Source: Bathynomus jamesi
Taxonomy: Eukaryota; Arthropoda; Malacostraca; Isopoda; Cirolanidae
NCBI GenBank assembly: GCA_023014485.1
Contig: JAJOZX010002361.1
Span: 472,001-536,000, forward strand
Length of the DNA: 64,000 nucleotides
Reading direction: 5' to 3'
How positions within the stretch are numbered: position 1 is the stretch's first letter; each line of letters opens with the position of its first letter. The translations under genes were made by a program, and so were the position numbers. Under the pieces are notes generated by a model, which was given only the letters and a program-made list of their open reading frames with translations, was not told where the DNA came from and made no database searches. Shown here piece by piece: positions 10,324 through 20,006 of the stretch.

Positions 10324-10772
10324 AGAGCCGGATTAAGCCCTAGTTGGCCTGATAGGCTAATCGTAAAAGTGGCCTGTCATATCTAGGCTCACGCTAACAT
10401 CTGCCTAGACACTCAGTTTTGGTAATTCTACAAAATAACCTATGGTATGTACATTCAGTATTGGCAGCTACAACACTCGTTCACAACATAGTATTGTTTA
10501 AGAAAAGACAATGAAACGAACAAATTTACTACTGTAGTCTGTACATGTGAGACAAAACCTTTGGATATACTTCGGTTCAAAAAATTATATAAAACATAAT
10601 GACTCCAGGTTCTCCAGAGTCAGGCGGAGCTTCTGGTTCGGCCTGTTTCTCGGGTTCGGTGACCGGTTCTGGTTTGGCGTTTCCCTCAACTTTGGAAAAA
10701 GTGGTCTGGTACATTTGTGGCCTGGTAGGCTGTAGCCTACTTCAGCCTATTGGTTAATTCGGCCCTGCTTTT
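10324..10772. mobile_element. Possible hAT-like degraded element
   Basis: AGAGCCGGATTAAGCC at 10324 roughly mirrors GGTTAATTCGGCCCTG ending about 10769, and GGCCTGATAGGCTAAT mirrors TAGCCTACTTCAGCCTATTGG near the other end. The CAGGGCCGGATTAA-type end is common in hAT elements. I found no target duplication and no readable protein. Confidence 0.35.
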
Positions 10773-11504
10773 GGTAGGGCATTGAAAAGCTTTGGGCCTC
10801 GTATTCCGACGGCATTTTTCATCCTCGTTTTCATGGCCCCCTGTCTCACAACAGCTGGGACAGTACAAAATCTGCCTCTTCTCTCATTTCAGTTTGTTTC
10901 TATTTTATTTCTAAGGTTAGGGACAAAGCTCTCAAGTATTTTCCATATGTATATTATTGTGTACCTCTCCCGCTTCTTTCGAGAGAGTAGAGTTTCAGGG
11001 ATTATAGTCGAGACCAGTAGTCTTCCCCCTCCGTTTTATATATATATAATTATGAGGAGTTAATATTTTGCATAAATAATAAAGTGAGGTTCATGAACCT
11101 CAGGAGAAAATAATATTATATTTAATAAGAATATAATTATATTAAATATAAATTTAAAATGTAATGAAAAAATCACCAAAGTAGCATTATTTTATTTTAA
11201 GCTTAATTATTCCTTCATTCACTTTTATATTCATTTATTATTATTATTATTATTGGACCAACTTAAAGTTTCTAACATTATTAACAAATCATTACTAACT
11301 AATCATACATCATCTAATAGCCCCATTTCCCATTTCCTATGGGGAGGGCACAATGCTTGAACTTGGGACCGAAGATACTGTGCTGTATTTAATATGATAA
11401 ACCCAATAAGTGAGAATTGTACATTTAGAATAGTGCAAATTAATAGTTTGCCATTATTTTTTATATAATTTAGAAAATGGGATTAACTTAACTAATCAAT
11501 TCCC
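10773..11504. other. Unassigned AT-rich stretch
   Basis: No convincing gene. A short (TTA)n run lies at 11236-11255. Confidence 0.5.
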
Positions 11505-11925
11505 CCCGCCCCCACCGCACCTCTCTTTCTGACTGTCTTCAATCTTTCTCTCTTCTTCACTTTCTCTTTACTATCACTATTATAACGGACAATGCTCTTC
11601 TGAGCTCTCCAACTGTATTCCTCCTCCTTTAACGAGAGCACACAGTACCAGATTTTCCACATATTCTCATTCCTTTTCTGTTCAACTCTCTAACGCAAGG
11701 GTTAATCGGTATTTTCAAACTTTCATCTACTCAACCGTTCAATTGTGGAACAACCTTCCTCAATCCATCTTTCTCCCTGTCTATGACCTCCAGTCTTTCA
11801 AACGCGGAGTATCTAGGCATCTCGGAAACCCTAGAGTTTTATTTTGGCTCTCTTCTTCCTTCATGGGCGCGGGGGCGTTTTGGGGGGCACTCGCCCTTGG
11901 CCCTTCCTTCCTGCATAAAAAAATA
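11505..11925 (+). mobile_element. LINE A copy 3: 3' end only
   Basis: A 5'-truncated piece covering the last part of the RT ORF and the 3' end. The readable end is WNNLPQSIFLPVYDLQSFK (11743-11800) and GVSRHLG, followed by the G-rich 3' UTR and CCTTCCTTCCTGCATAAAAA. Comparison with copies 2 and 4 fixes the 3' terminus at CTGCATAAA plus an A-rich tail. Confidence 0.8.
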
Positions 11926-12263
11926 AAACCACGGGGTGAAAGTACGCAGTAAGACTGGGAAAGCACTATAATAAGAGGTTTGACCCTCACCCACAACTCT
12001 GTTTGGTTCCAGCTAGGTTTGCCAGGTTTTAAATATCGAAATACATACGAGACTGTTCCGGGTTGGTCCATGAAATTTAGATTGACACTTAATTTGGCCA
12101 CGCACTACAACTCTACACCACTTCACTTCAGTACTTCATTACTTGAACTACTTTACTTAAGAAAATGTCACTACGGTACTGTCGCTGTACAGTAGTTTTC
12201 CTTACACGGGTAATTTGTTACACCATACACCATTGCTGTATCAGTGGCTGGCTACGTCGAACC
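11926..12263. other. Unassigned stretch
   Basis: Nothing recognised. Confidence 0.5.
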
Positions 12264-12271
12264 CTCTAGCA

Positions 12272-12638
12272 CAGTGGTTTCCAACCTATTTTGTTGGACA
12301 GAACGATAAATTTTATTTTATTTTGAGAAAAAGGTTCTCAAAATATAGAATGATGCATTCTAATTTTGTATTTTAATTTTAACTCTTTCATCAGCAGCTT
12401 TAAGAATGCAATAAAAACAAGAAAATTAAAGAGGAAAATGCATTGAAGGCTTTAATACGCGAATACCATCTTAGTTGCAAGTAAATGAGAAGCTATCTGG
12501 GTCTCGGGCAAGCGGACACCTATCAACGGGATATTAAAACATATGTGAAACATGTTGAGGAAAATGCGCATGTTTTTAAATATGAAGATATCGTGGACCG
12601 GTACCTTTCCGGCTGTGAACCAGTGTTTGGTATCACTG
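12272..12638. mobile_element. hAT-type MITE, 367 bp
   Basis: Ends CAGTGGTTTCCAACC (12272) and GGTATCACTG (12638). The flanking octamers ctctagca and ccctagca agree at 7 of 8 positions. The CAGTGGTT(C/T)CCAACC start is typical of hAT-derived MITEs. No coding content. Confidence 0.65.
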
Positions 12639-12646
12639 CCCTAGCA

Positions 12647-13640
12647 GACATCTAATGCACCAACTCCCTCCAAAAAGGTTGGTTTCAAGGATACCTTTGA
12701 AATTATCCAACACTACGACACATTTTAACTTCATGGTCTTATTGGCAAGGTTAATCACATCAAATGAACAGAAGACAGTTTATATTAACCCCAATGGAAA
12801 GGGAATAATTTAAGACATTTTTTAAACCAGATTTCTGAGGGTGGGTTAGGCACATTTTCTCGACATGATATCTTAAATTAAGTTAGGTTAGGGTTAAGCT
12901 TGGTTAGGCTTAGGCTTAGTTAGGCTTGTCAGGTTGCGTCATTGGTGTCCATAAAATTCTCCGTCTACGAAACTTTTATATACTGTAGTTCCTCTTCTGG
13001 AGAGGTGAGTGGGAGGGGTTGCTGGTGAATCAGGACTCTGTTAGAGAACTCGACGTAGCCTACCACAACGGGAGAGGCGTGTGCGTGTAGTTGCATCTCA
13101 GGGGTTGAAGGGTTCAAACCACTTCTTCATTGCTTTCTACAACATTATCGCTATCATTTACTTCAAATGAATGATTTCATATCCAACAAAATATATTTAT
13201 TTGGTGAATGAAAGAGATAAGCAAGATTGCTTTCATTAATTCTTTACAGAAAAAATCTTCAGATAAGAGCTTCCATTTACTCATACGAGTATTATTTATT
13301 TATTCTTCGTGTTTTTCGTCAATAAATTTCTCGATATGAAAAAATTGATGGATATTGAAAATTTAAATGGAACCAGTCACAATTTTAAACGTTTAGACCA
13401 AAAACATTTTGTATATATAAAATCTTGTAGTGGTAGTTCCGCGCGCCGATCTCTTATTGCGCTGAAGTCAGGCTCCTAGCTCACCTCTCTAGAATTAGCT
13501 TGGTGAAAGAGAGCGTTACTTTCTCGAGCTCTCCATCTCGCATAGCCAGGTACACCCGGCTCATCTGAGACTGTCCTGAGCTAGGTGTCTGATCATCTTA
13601 TGAGGACTTGCATATCACCACTGTTACATATATATACTCG
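12647..13640. other. Unassigned 1-kb stretch with degenerate TTAGG motifs
   Basis: Loose TTAGG/TTAGGC repeats at about 12880-12935, the pentamer used by most arthropod telomeres, here scattered and interstitial. Otherwise no gene or element is recognised. Confidence 0.45.
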
Positions 13641-13648
13641 TGTATGTA

Positions 13649-13879
13649 TGAGGCGTCGCGAGTACAAGGGACGAACTCGCGTTTAAACTTTGTGACTATT
13701 GTGTACGAGGAGCACATAGCGCAAATACACGCATTGAAAATAACTATTTTGAGCTTACGAGGCGGGTATTTGGTATACCAAGTTGTCTGTGGATGGAGGC
13801 ATGGTTGAACTATTCATTCGGGGAACAATCGCAAAATCGCCAATATGGTGAGTTCGCCCCTCGTACTCGCGATGCCTCA
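13649..13879. mobile_element. MITE with about 30-bp inverted ends and TA duplication
   Basis: TGAGGCGTCGCGAGTACAAG (13649) mirrors the right end, whose reverse complement begins TGAGGCATCGCGAGTACGAG (13879). TA precedes and follows. Between them no protein is readable. Confidence 0.7.
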
Positions 13880-13890
13880 TATATATATAT

Positions 13891-13928
<38 letters not shown>

Positions 13929-13929
13929 G
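13880..13929. repeat. (TA)n/(CA)n compound microsatellite
   Basis: TA tract, CA tract, TA tract between two MITEs. Confidence 0.9.
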
Positions 13930-14497
13930 CAGGTATACCCCGGTTTTCGCAAGAGTTATGTTCCTCAGACTCATTACGAATAGCGAAAGTGCGAATAACG
14001 AATCATTTTTCCCCATATAAATAGTGTTTTATGGGGGAATGCGTTCCGGTGGCCATTTTTCAGAAGGTAAGATGTTTGGATATGTTCCCATACGATACAT
14101 AAAAGCAAGTATAAAACACAAATACAGACCTGTATTAGCATAGTAAGTTATGAATAACATCAATAAAAGAATAAACATACCTGCACTGTACTTTTATTCC
14201 TCAAACCACCCCCGACTCGCACCGAAAGTTTCACCACCACTGCTCTCACCTTCACCAACGATTTCCTTCCTCACATCTCCCCACAAAGACCGTGCCTTTT
14301 CTTGAATAATGGCCTGCGATACGGGCATGCTGCGCTGCGTTTGGTAGCAGGTGGAAGTGTGAATTATTTTTTCCCTTATCTGGCATTGCGAATAACGGAG
14401 CTGGGTTTGCGAATAGCGGAATTTGGTGTAAAAAAATATGATATATTATGTATAAGCGAAACTACGAATATCGAAGCTATGAATAACGGGGTATATC

Positions 14498-14499
<2 letters not shown>
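13930..14499. mobile_element. Pogo/Tigger-like non-autonomous element
   Basis: Inverted ends CAGGTATACCCCGG (13930) and CCGGGGTATA-like end, reverse complement CAGATATACCCCGTTATTC (14499). Both subterminal regions are rich in GCGAATA/TATTCGC motifs, resembling Tigger ends (CAGGCATACCTCG...). The flanks read TG rather than the expected TA, so the family call is tentative. Confidence 0.45.

Positions 14500-14504
<5 letters not shown>

Positions 14505-14541
<37 letters not shown>
14505..14541. repeat. (TG)n(TA)n microsatellite
   Basis: Compound dinucleotide repeat directly following the 13930-14499 element. Confidence 0.9.
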
Positions 14542-14542
<1 letters not shown>

Positions 14543-14866
14543 TTAATCATCAGTGCATTTATAGTTTAAGTGGAAGTATGAAGAGTTAAACATCTTTTTA
14601 CATAGAATATTATTCCGCTCATATCCGTATTTAATTGATTGCAATTTTCGTTAGTTTATATTGCAGACACTCCCAGTTATTATCAGTCGTGGCGTATGAT
14701 TCTTCAGGACCGCAAGTTTCCTCCCTGAGGCAACACAAATTTACCTATATCAGTCACAGTCACACTCGTACTACCTTAGGCTTGCTCTACACAAACTGGG
14801 CCAAAAACTACAAGTATCAGCAATCGCAAACCCTCCGTATTATACAGGCCTGTATTTTGTTTGGAA

Positions 14867-14870
<4 letters not shown>
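14542..14870. other. Unassigned stretch
   Basis: No gene or element recognised. Confidence 0.5.
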
Positions 14871-14911
<41 letters not shown>

Positions 14912-14913
<2 letters not shown>

Positions 14914-15088
14914 GATGAATTTCACAATTAAACACGTGAAATGAATGAATGCTGCAAACCCACAAGGAAAAAGAAAAACGATTCTAAGGCCTTTCGTGTA
15001 TTCAGAGCTACACCTCCCTGACGAGGTGTACCTCTGAATACACGAAAGGCCTTGGAATCATTTTTCTTTTTCCTTGTGGATTTGCAGC
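14912..15088. mobile_element. PLE terminal-repeat fold-back, family 3, copy 1
   Basis: Inverted arms of about 57 bp (14951-15007 and 15032-15088) start GCTGCAAACCCACAAGG and carry GGCCTTTCGTGTATTCAGAG. (TA)n lies on both sides. The same unit is at 40210-40402. The hammerhead-like core at 15018-15047 links it to Penelope-like element terminal repeats. Confidence 0.6.
15010..15056 (+). ncRNA. Hammerhead-ribozyme-like motif (PLE family 3)
   Basis: CTGACGA (15018-15024) fits the hammerhead core CUGANGA; then a stem-loop GTGTA..TACAC; then GAAA (15044-15047) followed by the self-complementary GGCC. This order is the type I hammerhead layout known from PLE terminal repeats, where a minimal stem III is thought to favour dimers. 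Activity is inference. Confidence 0.5.
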
Positions 15089-15109
15089 ATATATATATAT
15101 ATATATATA

Positions 15110-15289
15110 CTCAACACGGAAAAAATTGTATTTATAAACTCAAACTGAATAAAATTTCAAGAAGACTACGTTGTACAGTAGAATAACCTAAACAACAACA
15201 ACAACAACAAACAAACCCAGAGTGAAATTCGAAAAAACTTTTAATACCGTTCCTTTTCCTTGTTTTGCAGTTACAATTTCAATCTTTCT
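15110..15289. other. Unassigned, with (AAC)n run
   Basis: A short (AAC)n run at about 15194-15212. Nothing else recognised. Confidence 0.5.
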
Positions 15290-15898
15290 CTATTCCGGTA
15301 TACCTCAGTAGTATGACCGCAAAATGGTAGAGTGCAATGCAATTGCAAATGTTGCATAATGTTGCAAGAGTGCCACCCCCCTTGGTGGCACCCCCACCCC
15401 GTAGTGCCAACCCCCCACCCCCTTGTTGCAAGGCACCCCATAGTGCCACCCCCACCCCTTGTTGAAAAACACCCCATAGTGCCACCCCACCCTCCTTGGT
15501 GCCAATCCCCACCCCTCTTTGTTGCAAGGCACCCCCAAAATAGGCTTGCAAGGGGTTATGCAACTTGAAGTTATCCCCCAAGCTGATCCCCCCCCAAAGG
15601 GGTTATAAAACTTGGAAGCGGAGTTATCCCACAAGAGAAAGAGAGAGGAGGAGAGAAAGGAGGAGGAGATGTTCGCTCAGCTACTGCCATGCGCATATGA
15701 GGTCTTCAGCCGTGCCGCCGCTCTCTCATAGGGCCCCTAATCAGCCAAATGGCCTAATCAGCCAGTTGTCTTAGAAAGTTGAGTTGCCAGTTTGCGTTTA
15801 TTTATTTAATTAAGTAATATTAATAAGCCAGTTGGCTTAGAAACTTGAGTTGCCAGTTTGCGTTTATTTATTTAATTAAGCATATATTATTCCGCCAA
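15290..15898 (+). repeat. Dispersed repeat R2, copy 1, with internal GC-rich minisatellite and 78-bp terminal repeats
   Basis: Three parts in order. (1) A head TAGAGTGCAATGCAATTGCA. (2) A minisatellite of GTTGCAAGGCACCCC and ATAGTGCCACCCCCACCCC variants (about 15362-15535). (3) A GC-richer body with AGAGAGGAGGAGAG, then two direct repeats of about 78 bp with GAGTTGCCAGTTTGCGTTTA (15780-15898). A copy in the opposite orientation lies at 25664-26205. The long minus-strand frames through part 2 are Gly/Trp/Thr repeats produced by the minisatellite and not genes. I cannot assign the element to a class. Confidence 0.65.
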
Positions 15899-16227
15899 TT
15901 GGCTTGTATGGATTGTATTGCATTTTATTTCTCATGCACATGTCACGTGGGAAGGGATTTATGAATTTTTAAAAATTATTCGATTTGTGCGACACAGAGC
16001 TGAACGATAAAAGTGTATGCAAACAGATAAAAAAAGGTTCCCATACGTTAGTACCCCCTGTAATGTGTAAAGGCACATATCTATATTGTGTAAAGTTGTA
16101 TATACATTTGTAACTGTATCCAATGAGACTTATGTATCGGATACTGACCCCTTTTTGTACATGTTTTCTGCTATTTAATGAATTAAAAATATATTGCGTT
16201 TTGTTCTTAACCTCAAAAAATACTTAC
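15899..16227. other. Unassigned stretch next to a candidate exon
   Basis: AT-rich; if the exon at 16228-16386 is real, this is intron on the minus strand. Confidence 0.4.
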
Positions 16228-16386
16228 ATTATCTCCTCTACGATCTGGCACTCACTAGACCGAATGTGTGCCAATACCTCGACATCTGTATTCAGGTCAC
16301 TGTGTAGGCTGGCCGGAAAAGCATCCATTTCATTTATCAGCCTTTCATCCAAAGTAGCTATAACACGCCTTAGCGCGGATTCGCCC
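16228..16386 (-). CDS. Candidate internal exon of an unrecognised gene
   Basis: On the minus strand a 159-bp open stretch is preceded by a pyrimidine-rich acceptor (TTATTTTACTTATCGTTACAG) trimmed at 16387 and followed by a consensus donor GTAAGTATTT at 16227-16218. It begins and ends in the same phase (one leftover base at the start, two at the end), and encodes a non-repetitive, mixed-charge sequence including ALRRVIATLDERLINEMDAF and HSDLNTDVEVLAHIRSSEC. The frame stays open upstream to about 16490, but the acceptor suggests that part is intron. I do not recognise the protein. It could equally be a transposon-derived or viral fragment with chance splice-like signals. It is the only non-transposon exon candidate I see in the window. 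Confidence 0.35.
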
Positions 16387-16484
16387 CTGTAACGATAAGT
16401 AAAATAACTGTCACGAAATTGGATGCAGATAATTCGTTTTGGCTGGGTGTGCTGTGCACCATCTGCATGCAATGCGAATAGATC

Positions 16485-16808
16485 CCGGTGCCAAATCTTG
16501 ATATTTTTAATATTTCTTTGTAAGTTTTATCAAAATTCCACAAGAAACGTGCAAATAAAAACACACCATATATATTATATATATATATATATATAAATGA
16601 GGGAACAGACAAGGATTAAAAATATTTTTAAAAACGTGTTTATAGCCGCCTTTTATAAGTTAAAGCCGATTGAAACTATATTACAAATTATAAACGAGAA
16701 TAAGCACAAACGATTTTTTCAAACGGAGCCAAATCTTGATATTTTTTAATATTTGTACTGTAAGTTTTATAAAAATTCCACAAGAAACGCGCAAATAAAA
16801 ACACACCA
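16485..16808 (+). repeat. Repeat family R1, units 1 and 2
   Basis: Two diverged tandem copies of a unit containing CCAAATCTTGATATTTTTAA, GTAAGTTTTAT.AAAATTCCA and GCAAATAAAAACACACCA, each followed by (TA)n, and starting AATGAGGGAACAGACAA (16594). A third copy lies at 19272-19520, on the other side of the mariner/DD37E block. The repeat is non-coding. Confidence 0.7.
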
Positions 16809-16832
16809 TATATATATATATATATATATATA
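16809..16832. repeat. (TA)n microsatellite
   Basis: Separates R1 unit 2 from the mariner C end at 16833. Confidence 0.9.
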
Positions 16833-18170
16833 CAGGGTGTTTGAAAACTTTCTGTACAAATTGTAATGGGGGATAGGCAACACCAAGACAAACCCTTTTC
16901 GTCTATAAGTGTATGTCCGCTGACGTCACCATTCTGCGCGAGAGGGCGCCGCTGCAATTGGCTAAAAGGTGAAGTGGGCTAGACTCGCGCTTGCCGCGGG
17001 CATTCTTAAATCGGACGTAGTACGCGTAACATGTTTATTTAAAGAAGGTATGTTTATTTAAAGGTGCTGAAAGTTGCGACCGGTAGCATCAATGCATGCC
17101 CGACAGCGTCGAAGCATTGACCGACGTACACGTCGAAAGATTCCCGGCATTTCGGGAACAGTTCCAGCGGCGACAGCGATTCTTGCTACGAGGTCTTCTT
17201 CTGAGTAAATGGGAGTCTCGTACACGAGGTTCTTCATGTGTCCCCACAGGAAGAAATCGAGGCATGTTAAATCGGGCGATCTCCGTGGCCAGGCTACGGG
17301 CCCAACCCGGCCTATCCATCGGTCCCCAAAAGTGGCGTTCAGATAATCCCGCACATCGTTGCTGGAGTGTGCTGGGGCCCCGTCATGTTGAAACCACATT
17401 CGTCTACGAATAACCTCGGGAACATCTTCCAGCAGTTCCGGCAACGTTTCTTGAAGAAATATCCGATAAACCCGCCCGCCGAGTCGGGCAGGCAGCAGGT
17501 ACGGCCCAATCAACTTGCCATGGACGATACCCGCCCAAACATTGACGGCGAACCGTTCTTGATGAGCATGCACCCGTGTAGCATGTGGATTTGCGTGCGC
17601 CCACACGTGAGAATTGTGCATGTTAAACACACCCTCACGTGTGAAACAGGCCTCATCTGAGAACAGCACATAAGCCGGAAAATTAGGCTGCACCGCTGTC
17701 TGCTGCAGAAACCAGCGTGCGAATTCCACACGAAGAGGGTAATCCCGAGGTTGTAATGCCTGGACTCTCTGACGATGAAACGGATGTAACTGCTGCTCGT
17801 GCAACACTCTCCAGACCAGGTCGTGGTTCACACCGAGGATACGTGCAACACCTCGCGTGCTTGCGCTTGGATTGTCCTCAAATCGCCGTAGGATTTCTTC
17901 TTCCATATCAGGAGTGCGCACGTTTCTCTCCCGACCAGCGTCATGCATGTTTGCATGGAATGTTCCAGTTTCTCGCAGTCGCCGATGCAAATGCGCAAAC
18001 GTTTGGTGGTTTGGCACACGTCTGTTTGGGAAGCGCTGTCGGTACAACCTCACAGCAGCTCTTCCGTTTCCATTGGCAGCCCCATACACCATATGCATGT
18101 CAGCCATCTCAGCAGTCGCGAAGCGCTCCATGTTACGCGTACTACGTCCGATTTAAGAATGCCCGCGGCA
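16833..18170 (-). mobile_element. Mariner C: DD41D mariner with long inverted repeats, right end lost
   Basis: The left terminus is CAGGGTGTTTGAAAACTTTC at 16833, directly after (TA)n. Its inner portion (16992-17033, TGCCGCGGGCATTCTTAAAT...) is repeated perfectly and inverted at 18129-18170, just before the transposase start. The terminal repeat is thus about 200 bp long, but the right copy stops after its innermost 42 bp, where a DD37E transposase begins without a TIR. The right TIR has been lost by deletion or recombination. Confidence 0.75.
17058..18131 (-). CDS. Mariner C transposase (DD41D), intact 357-aa ORF
   Basis: A complete ATG-to-stop frame of 357 residues, the usual length for mariner transposases. 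The N-terminal paired HTH region spans roughly residues 1-110 (RRFEDNPSASTRGVARILG is the second helix-turn-helix). Catalytic residues are Asp159 (LFSDEACF), Asp250 (FQHDGAPAH) and Asp292 (RSPDLTCLDFFLWG), giving 41 residues between the second and third, hence DD41D. The protein would cut and paste its own DNA at TA sites in the nucleus. With the right TIR missing the element itself may be immobile, but the enzyme could act on relatives. GC content is higher than in its surroundings, and the lack of stops suggests recent arrival. Confidence 0.9.
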   Translation of the reverse strand: MERFATAEMADMHMVYGAANGNGRAAVRLYRQRFPNRRVPNHQTFAHLHRRLRETGTFHANMHDAGRERNVRTPDMEEEILRRFEDNPSASTRGVARILGVNHDLVWRVLHEQQLHPFHRQRVQALQPRDYPLRVEFARWFLQQTAVQPNFPAYVLFSDEACFTREGVFNMHNSHVWAHANPHATRVHAHQERFAVNVWAGIVHGKLIGPYLLPARLGGRVYRIFLQETLPELLEDVPEVIRRRMWFQHDGAPAHSSNDVRDYLNATFGDRWIGRVGPVAWPRRSPDLTCLDFFLWGHMKNLVYETPIYSEEDLVARIAVAAGTVPEMPGIFRRVRRSMLRRCRACIDATGRNFQHL

Positions 18171-19271
18171 GGTTCTTGAAACAAGATACATTCAACCTTG
18201 TCCTTTATAACTGATCCAATGTGTTCACAGACATTCAGGTCAGGAGAATTTCCTGGCCATTCTTCATTTCCAAAGAAATCGATCTCATGGTTCCGCAACA
18301 ACTGTTGAGTGGCTAATGCCTTAAAGCAAGGGGCCTTATCGTGCAGAAGTGTGACCTGATCGACATCCATAACATTGTCTGGGTTTCTTAGAAAAGGAAT
18401 GACATGCTGGGATAGAATAAAATCACGAAAATACTGTCCATACCAACTCTGACCATTTGGCTTCAGCACCCACATGAGCTTCTTTGCAGTGAACAAAACA
18501 AACACACCAACACAGTCTGGACTTTTTAATAATTCGCGATAATGTTCATTGTCATCGATTTCATCTGGTGTTGTGGCCCACATCGATCATTTTGGTAGTT
18601 AGGCCGACGTGTTACGTAAACAAAAAATTCATCGGAGACAACTAAATACATGAAATCATCCACATCCCAATCTTCAAGATAATGGGCAAACCACATTCTG
18701 TCATCGATGTTAAGTTGAGTTTTTCTTGGCTTTGGAAGTTCATGCCAAGGCTTTAAACCTTGCCTATGACGGTACAGTCGAATGATCTCACCACTAACGA
18801 TCTTTCCTCTCAACACTTCGATCTCTCTAGAAAGTTTAGCATAGCTGTTTTCCGCTTACGCGTACCGCTTTCAATGATGTCCTTTGTTTCCTGAGAGAGT
18901 GGCAAATTTGGGCGCCCAGATTTGGTTGTATCCATTTCACATTCATCCAAAGTCTTATTCCAATTTCTTTTGACGAAGTCCTCACTTCTTCGCAACTTTT
19001 TGGCAACCCATGAACGTGTTATAAAGGTGGCTCCAGCATCACGAGCTTCCCGAAATGTTATTGCTCGTATGCGATCTATCACACGTTGCCTCTCCGAATC
19101 ACCAATTAATTGAGAAGCCATTATATTATCACTTTATCAGCTAGAGTAATTTTAATACCTGCAATAAATAAAGAATTTTATATATTTTTATAATCACTAA
19201 AAACTATTTCGATATAAGTAAACATGTAAGCTGCAAATGGGGGGACTAAGGTTTTTTGGAACCCCTTATAT
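18171..19271 (-). mobile_element. DD37E Tc1/mariner-type element, 3' end truncated
   Basis: A minus-strand transposon whose 5' TIR region ends at about 19270 (AAGGGGTTCCAAAAAACCTT on the minus strand) beside TATT. Its 3' end has been cut off at the junction with mariner C at 18170/18171. Confidence 0.65.
18172..19121 (-). pseudogene. DD37E transposase pseudogene
   Basis: Three overlapping minus-strand frames (18810-19121, 18526-18816, then to 18172) read one transposase with two frame changes. The N-terminal part has HTH-like sequence (AKKLRRSEDFVKRNWNKTL). The first Asp is in YLVVSDEFF, the second in TLLHDKAPCF, and the Glu in NSPDLNVCEHIG. I count 37 residues between the second Asp and the Glu, the DD37E signature known from mosquito ITmD37E elements. 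The C-terminus is lost at the mariner C junction. Confidence 0.75.
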
Positions 19272-19520
19272 TACTAATTATAAACGAGAATAAGCAGAAA
19301 CTATTTTTCCAAACGGAGACAAATCTTAATACTTTTTAATATTTCTACTGTAAGTTTTATAAAAATTCCACACGAAACGCGCAAATAAAAACACACCATG
19401 TGTAATGTGTGTATATATATATATATATAAATGAGGGAGCAGACAATGAATAAAAATATTTTTGAAAACACGTTTATTGCAGTTTGGCGATTTAAAAACC
19501 CTACTGCGGTACTGAATTAT
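19272..19520 (+). repeat. Repeat family R1, unit 3
   Basis: ATTATAAACGAGAATAAGCA, CAAATCTTAATACTTTTTAA, GCAAATAAAAACACACCATG, (TA)n, then AATGAGGGAGCAGACAATGA. This matches units 1-2 at 16485-16808 in order and orientation and leads directly into the ORF cluster at 19532. Confidence 0.7.
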
Positions 19521-19531
19521 TGTGAAAAATA

Positions 19532-19819
19532 ATGAGTCTCGTGGATGAAGGGTGTGACAAGCGGCATTATATCATGTTACACCAAACCGACTACTTGTAC
19601 CCTACGGTTGAAAATGTAAATCTTGTCATCATGGACAATCTTAAGTATTTTTACCACTATATTAATATATATCATGATGAGGTTTGTAGTGAGGTTATGG
19701 ATAATGGACTGTGTGAGTTTTTAACAGATTTTAGAGATGAGTATCGCTTGTTAAACAAAAAGGATAAATATGAACATATGTTTCTATCTAATAGCGCGCC
19801 GGTTTCTGAAAATGTTTAG
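19532..19819 (+). CDS. Unrecognised small acidic ORF 1 of a compact cluster (95 aa)
   Basis: ATG-initiated and intronless. The product is acidic, rich in Tyr and Asp, with no signal peptide, no membrane segment and no repeat (YHYINIYHDEVCSEVMDNG; FLTDFRDEYRLLNKKDKYEH). I recognise no family. It lies 109 bp before ORF 2 on the same strand. Its balanced, non-repetitive composition argues for a real protein rather than a chance frame. Function unknown. Confidence 0.45.
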   Translation: MSLVDEGCDKRHYIMLHQTDYLYPTVENVNLVIMDNLKYFYHYINIYHDEVCSEVMDNGLCEFLTDFRDEYRLLNKKDKYEHMFLSNSAPVSENV

Positions 19820-19882
19820 TTTGTGGAAATGGTGAGTGATAAAACATTAAATTCGTTTCGGGAAATTCTGTTTGTCCAAGAG

Positions 19883-20006
19883 TGTTCGAACAAGCCTGTA
19901 CACGCTTTAGCAGTGTGACGCGTTCCCGTGCCGCCCACCCGTGTACCTCACGAAACATACGAGTTCGAACAAACCCATACACGTTTCATCAGCGTGACTC
20001 ATCCCG
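19883..20006 (+). repeat. 79-bp direct duplication between ORF 1 and ORF 2
   Basis: GTTCGAACAAGCCTGTACAC (19883) and GTTCGAACAAACCCATACAC (19962) start two imperfect copies that continue with TTTAGCAGTGTGAC / TTTCATCAGCGTGAC. In one frame both encode a FEQ..TRF.SVT motif, but the copies are in different frames now, so part of the coding region was probably duplicated and then shifted. Confidence 0.6.

Noticed and set aside
15271..15634. Gly/Trp-rich minus-strand ORFs
   Set aside because: Generated by the GTTGCAAGGCACCCC minisatellite in R2; the same occurs at 25947-26304.
17717..18214. 165-aa plus-strand ORF over mariner C
   Set aside because: Antisense shadow of the GC-rich transposase gene.
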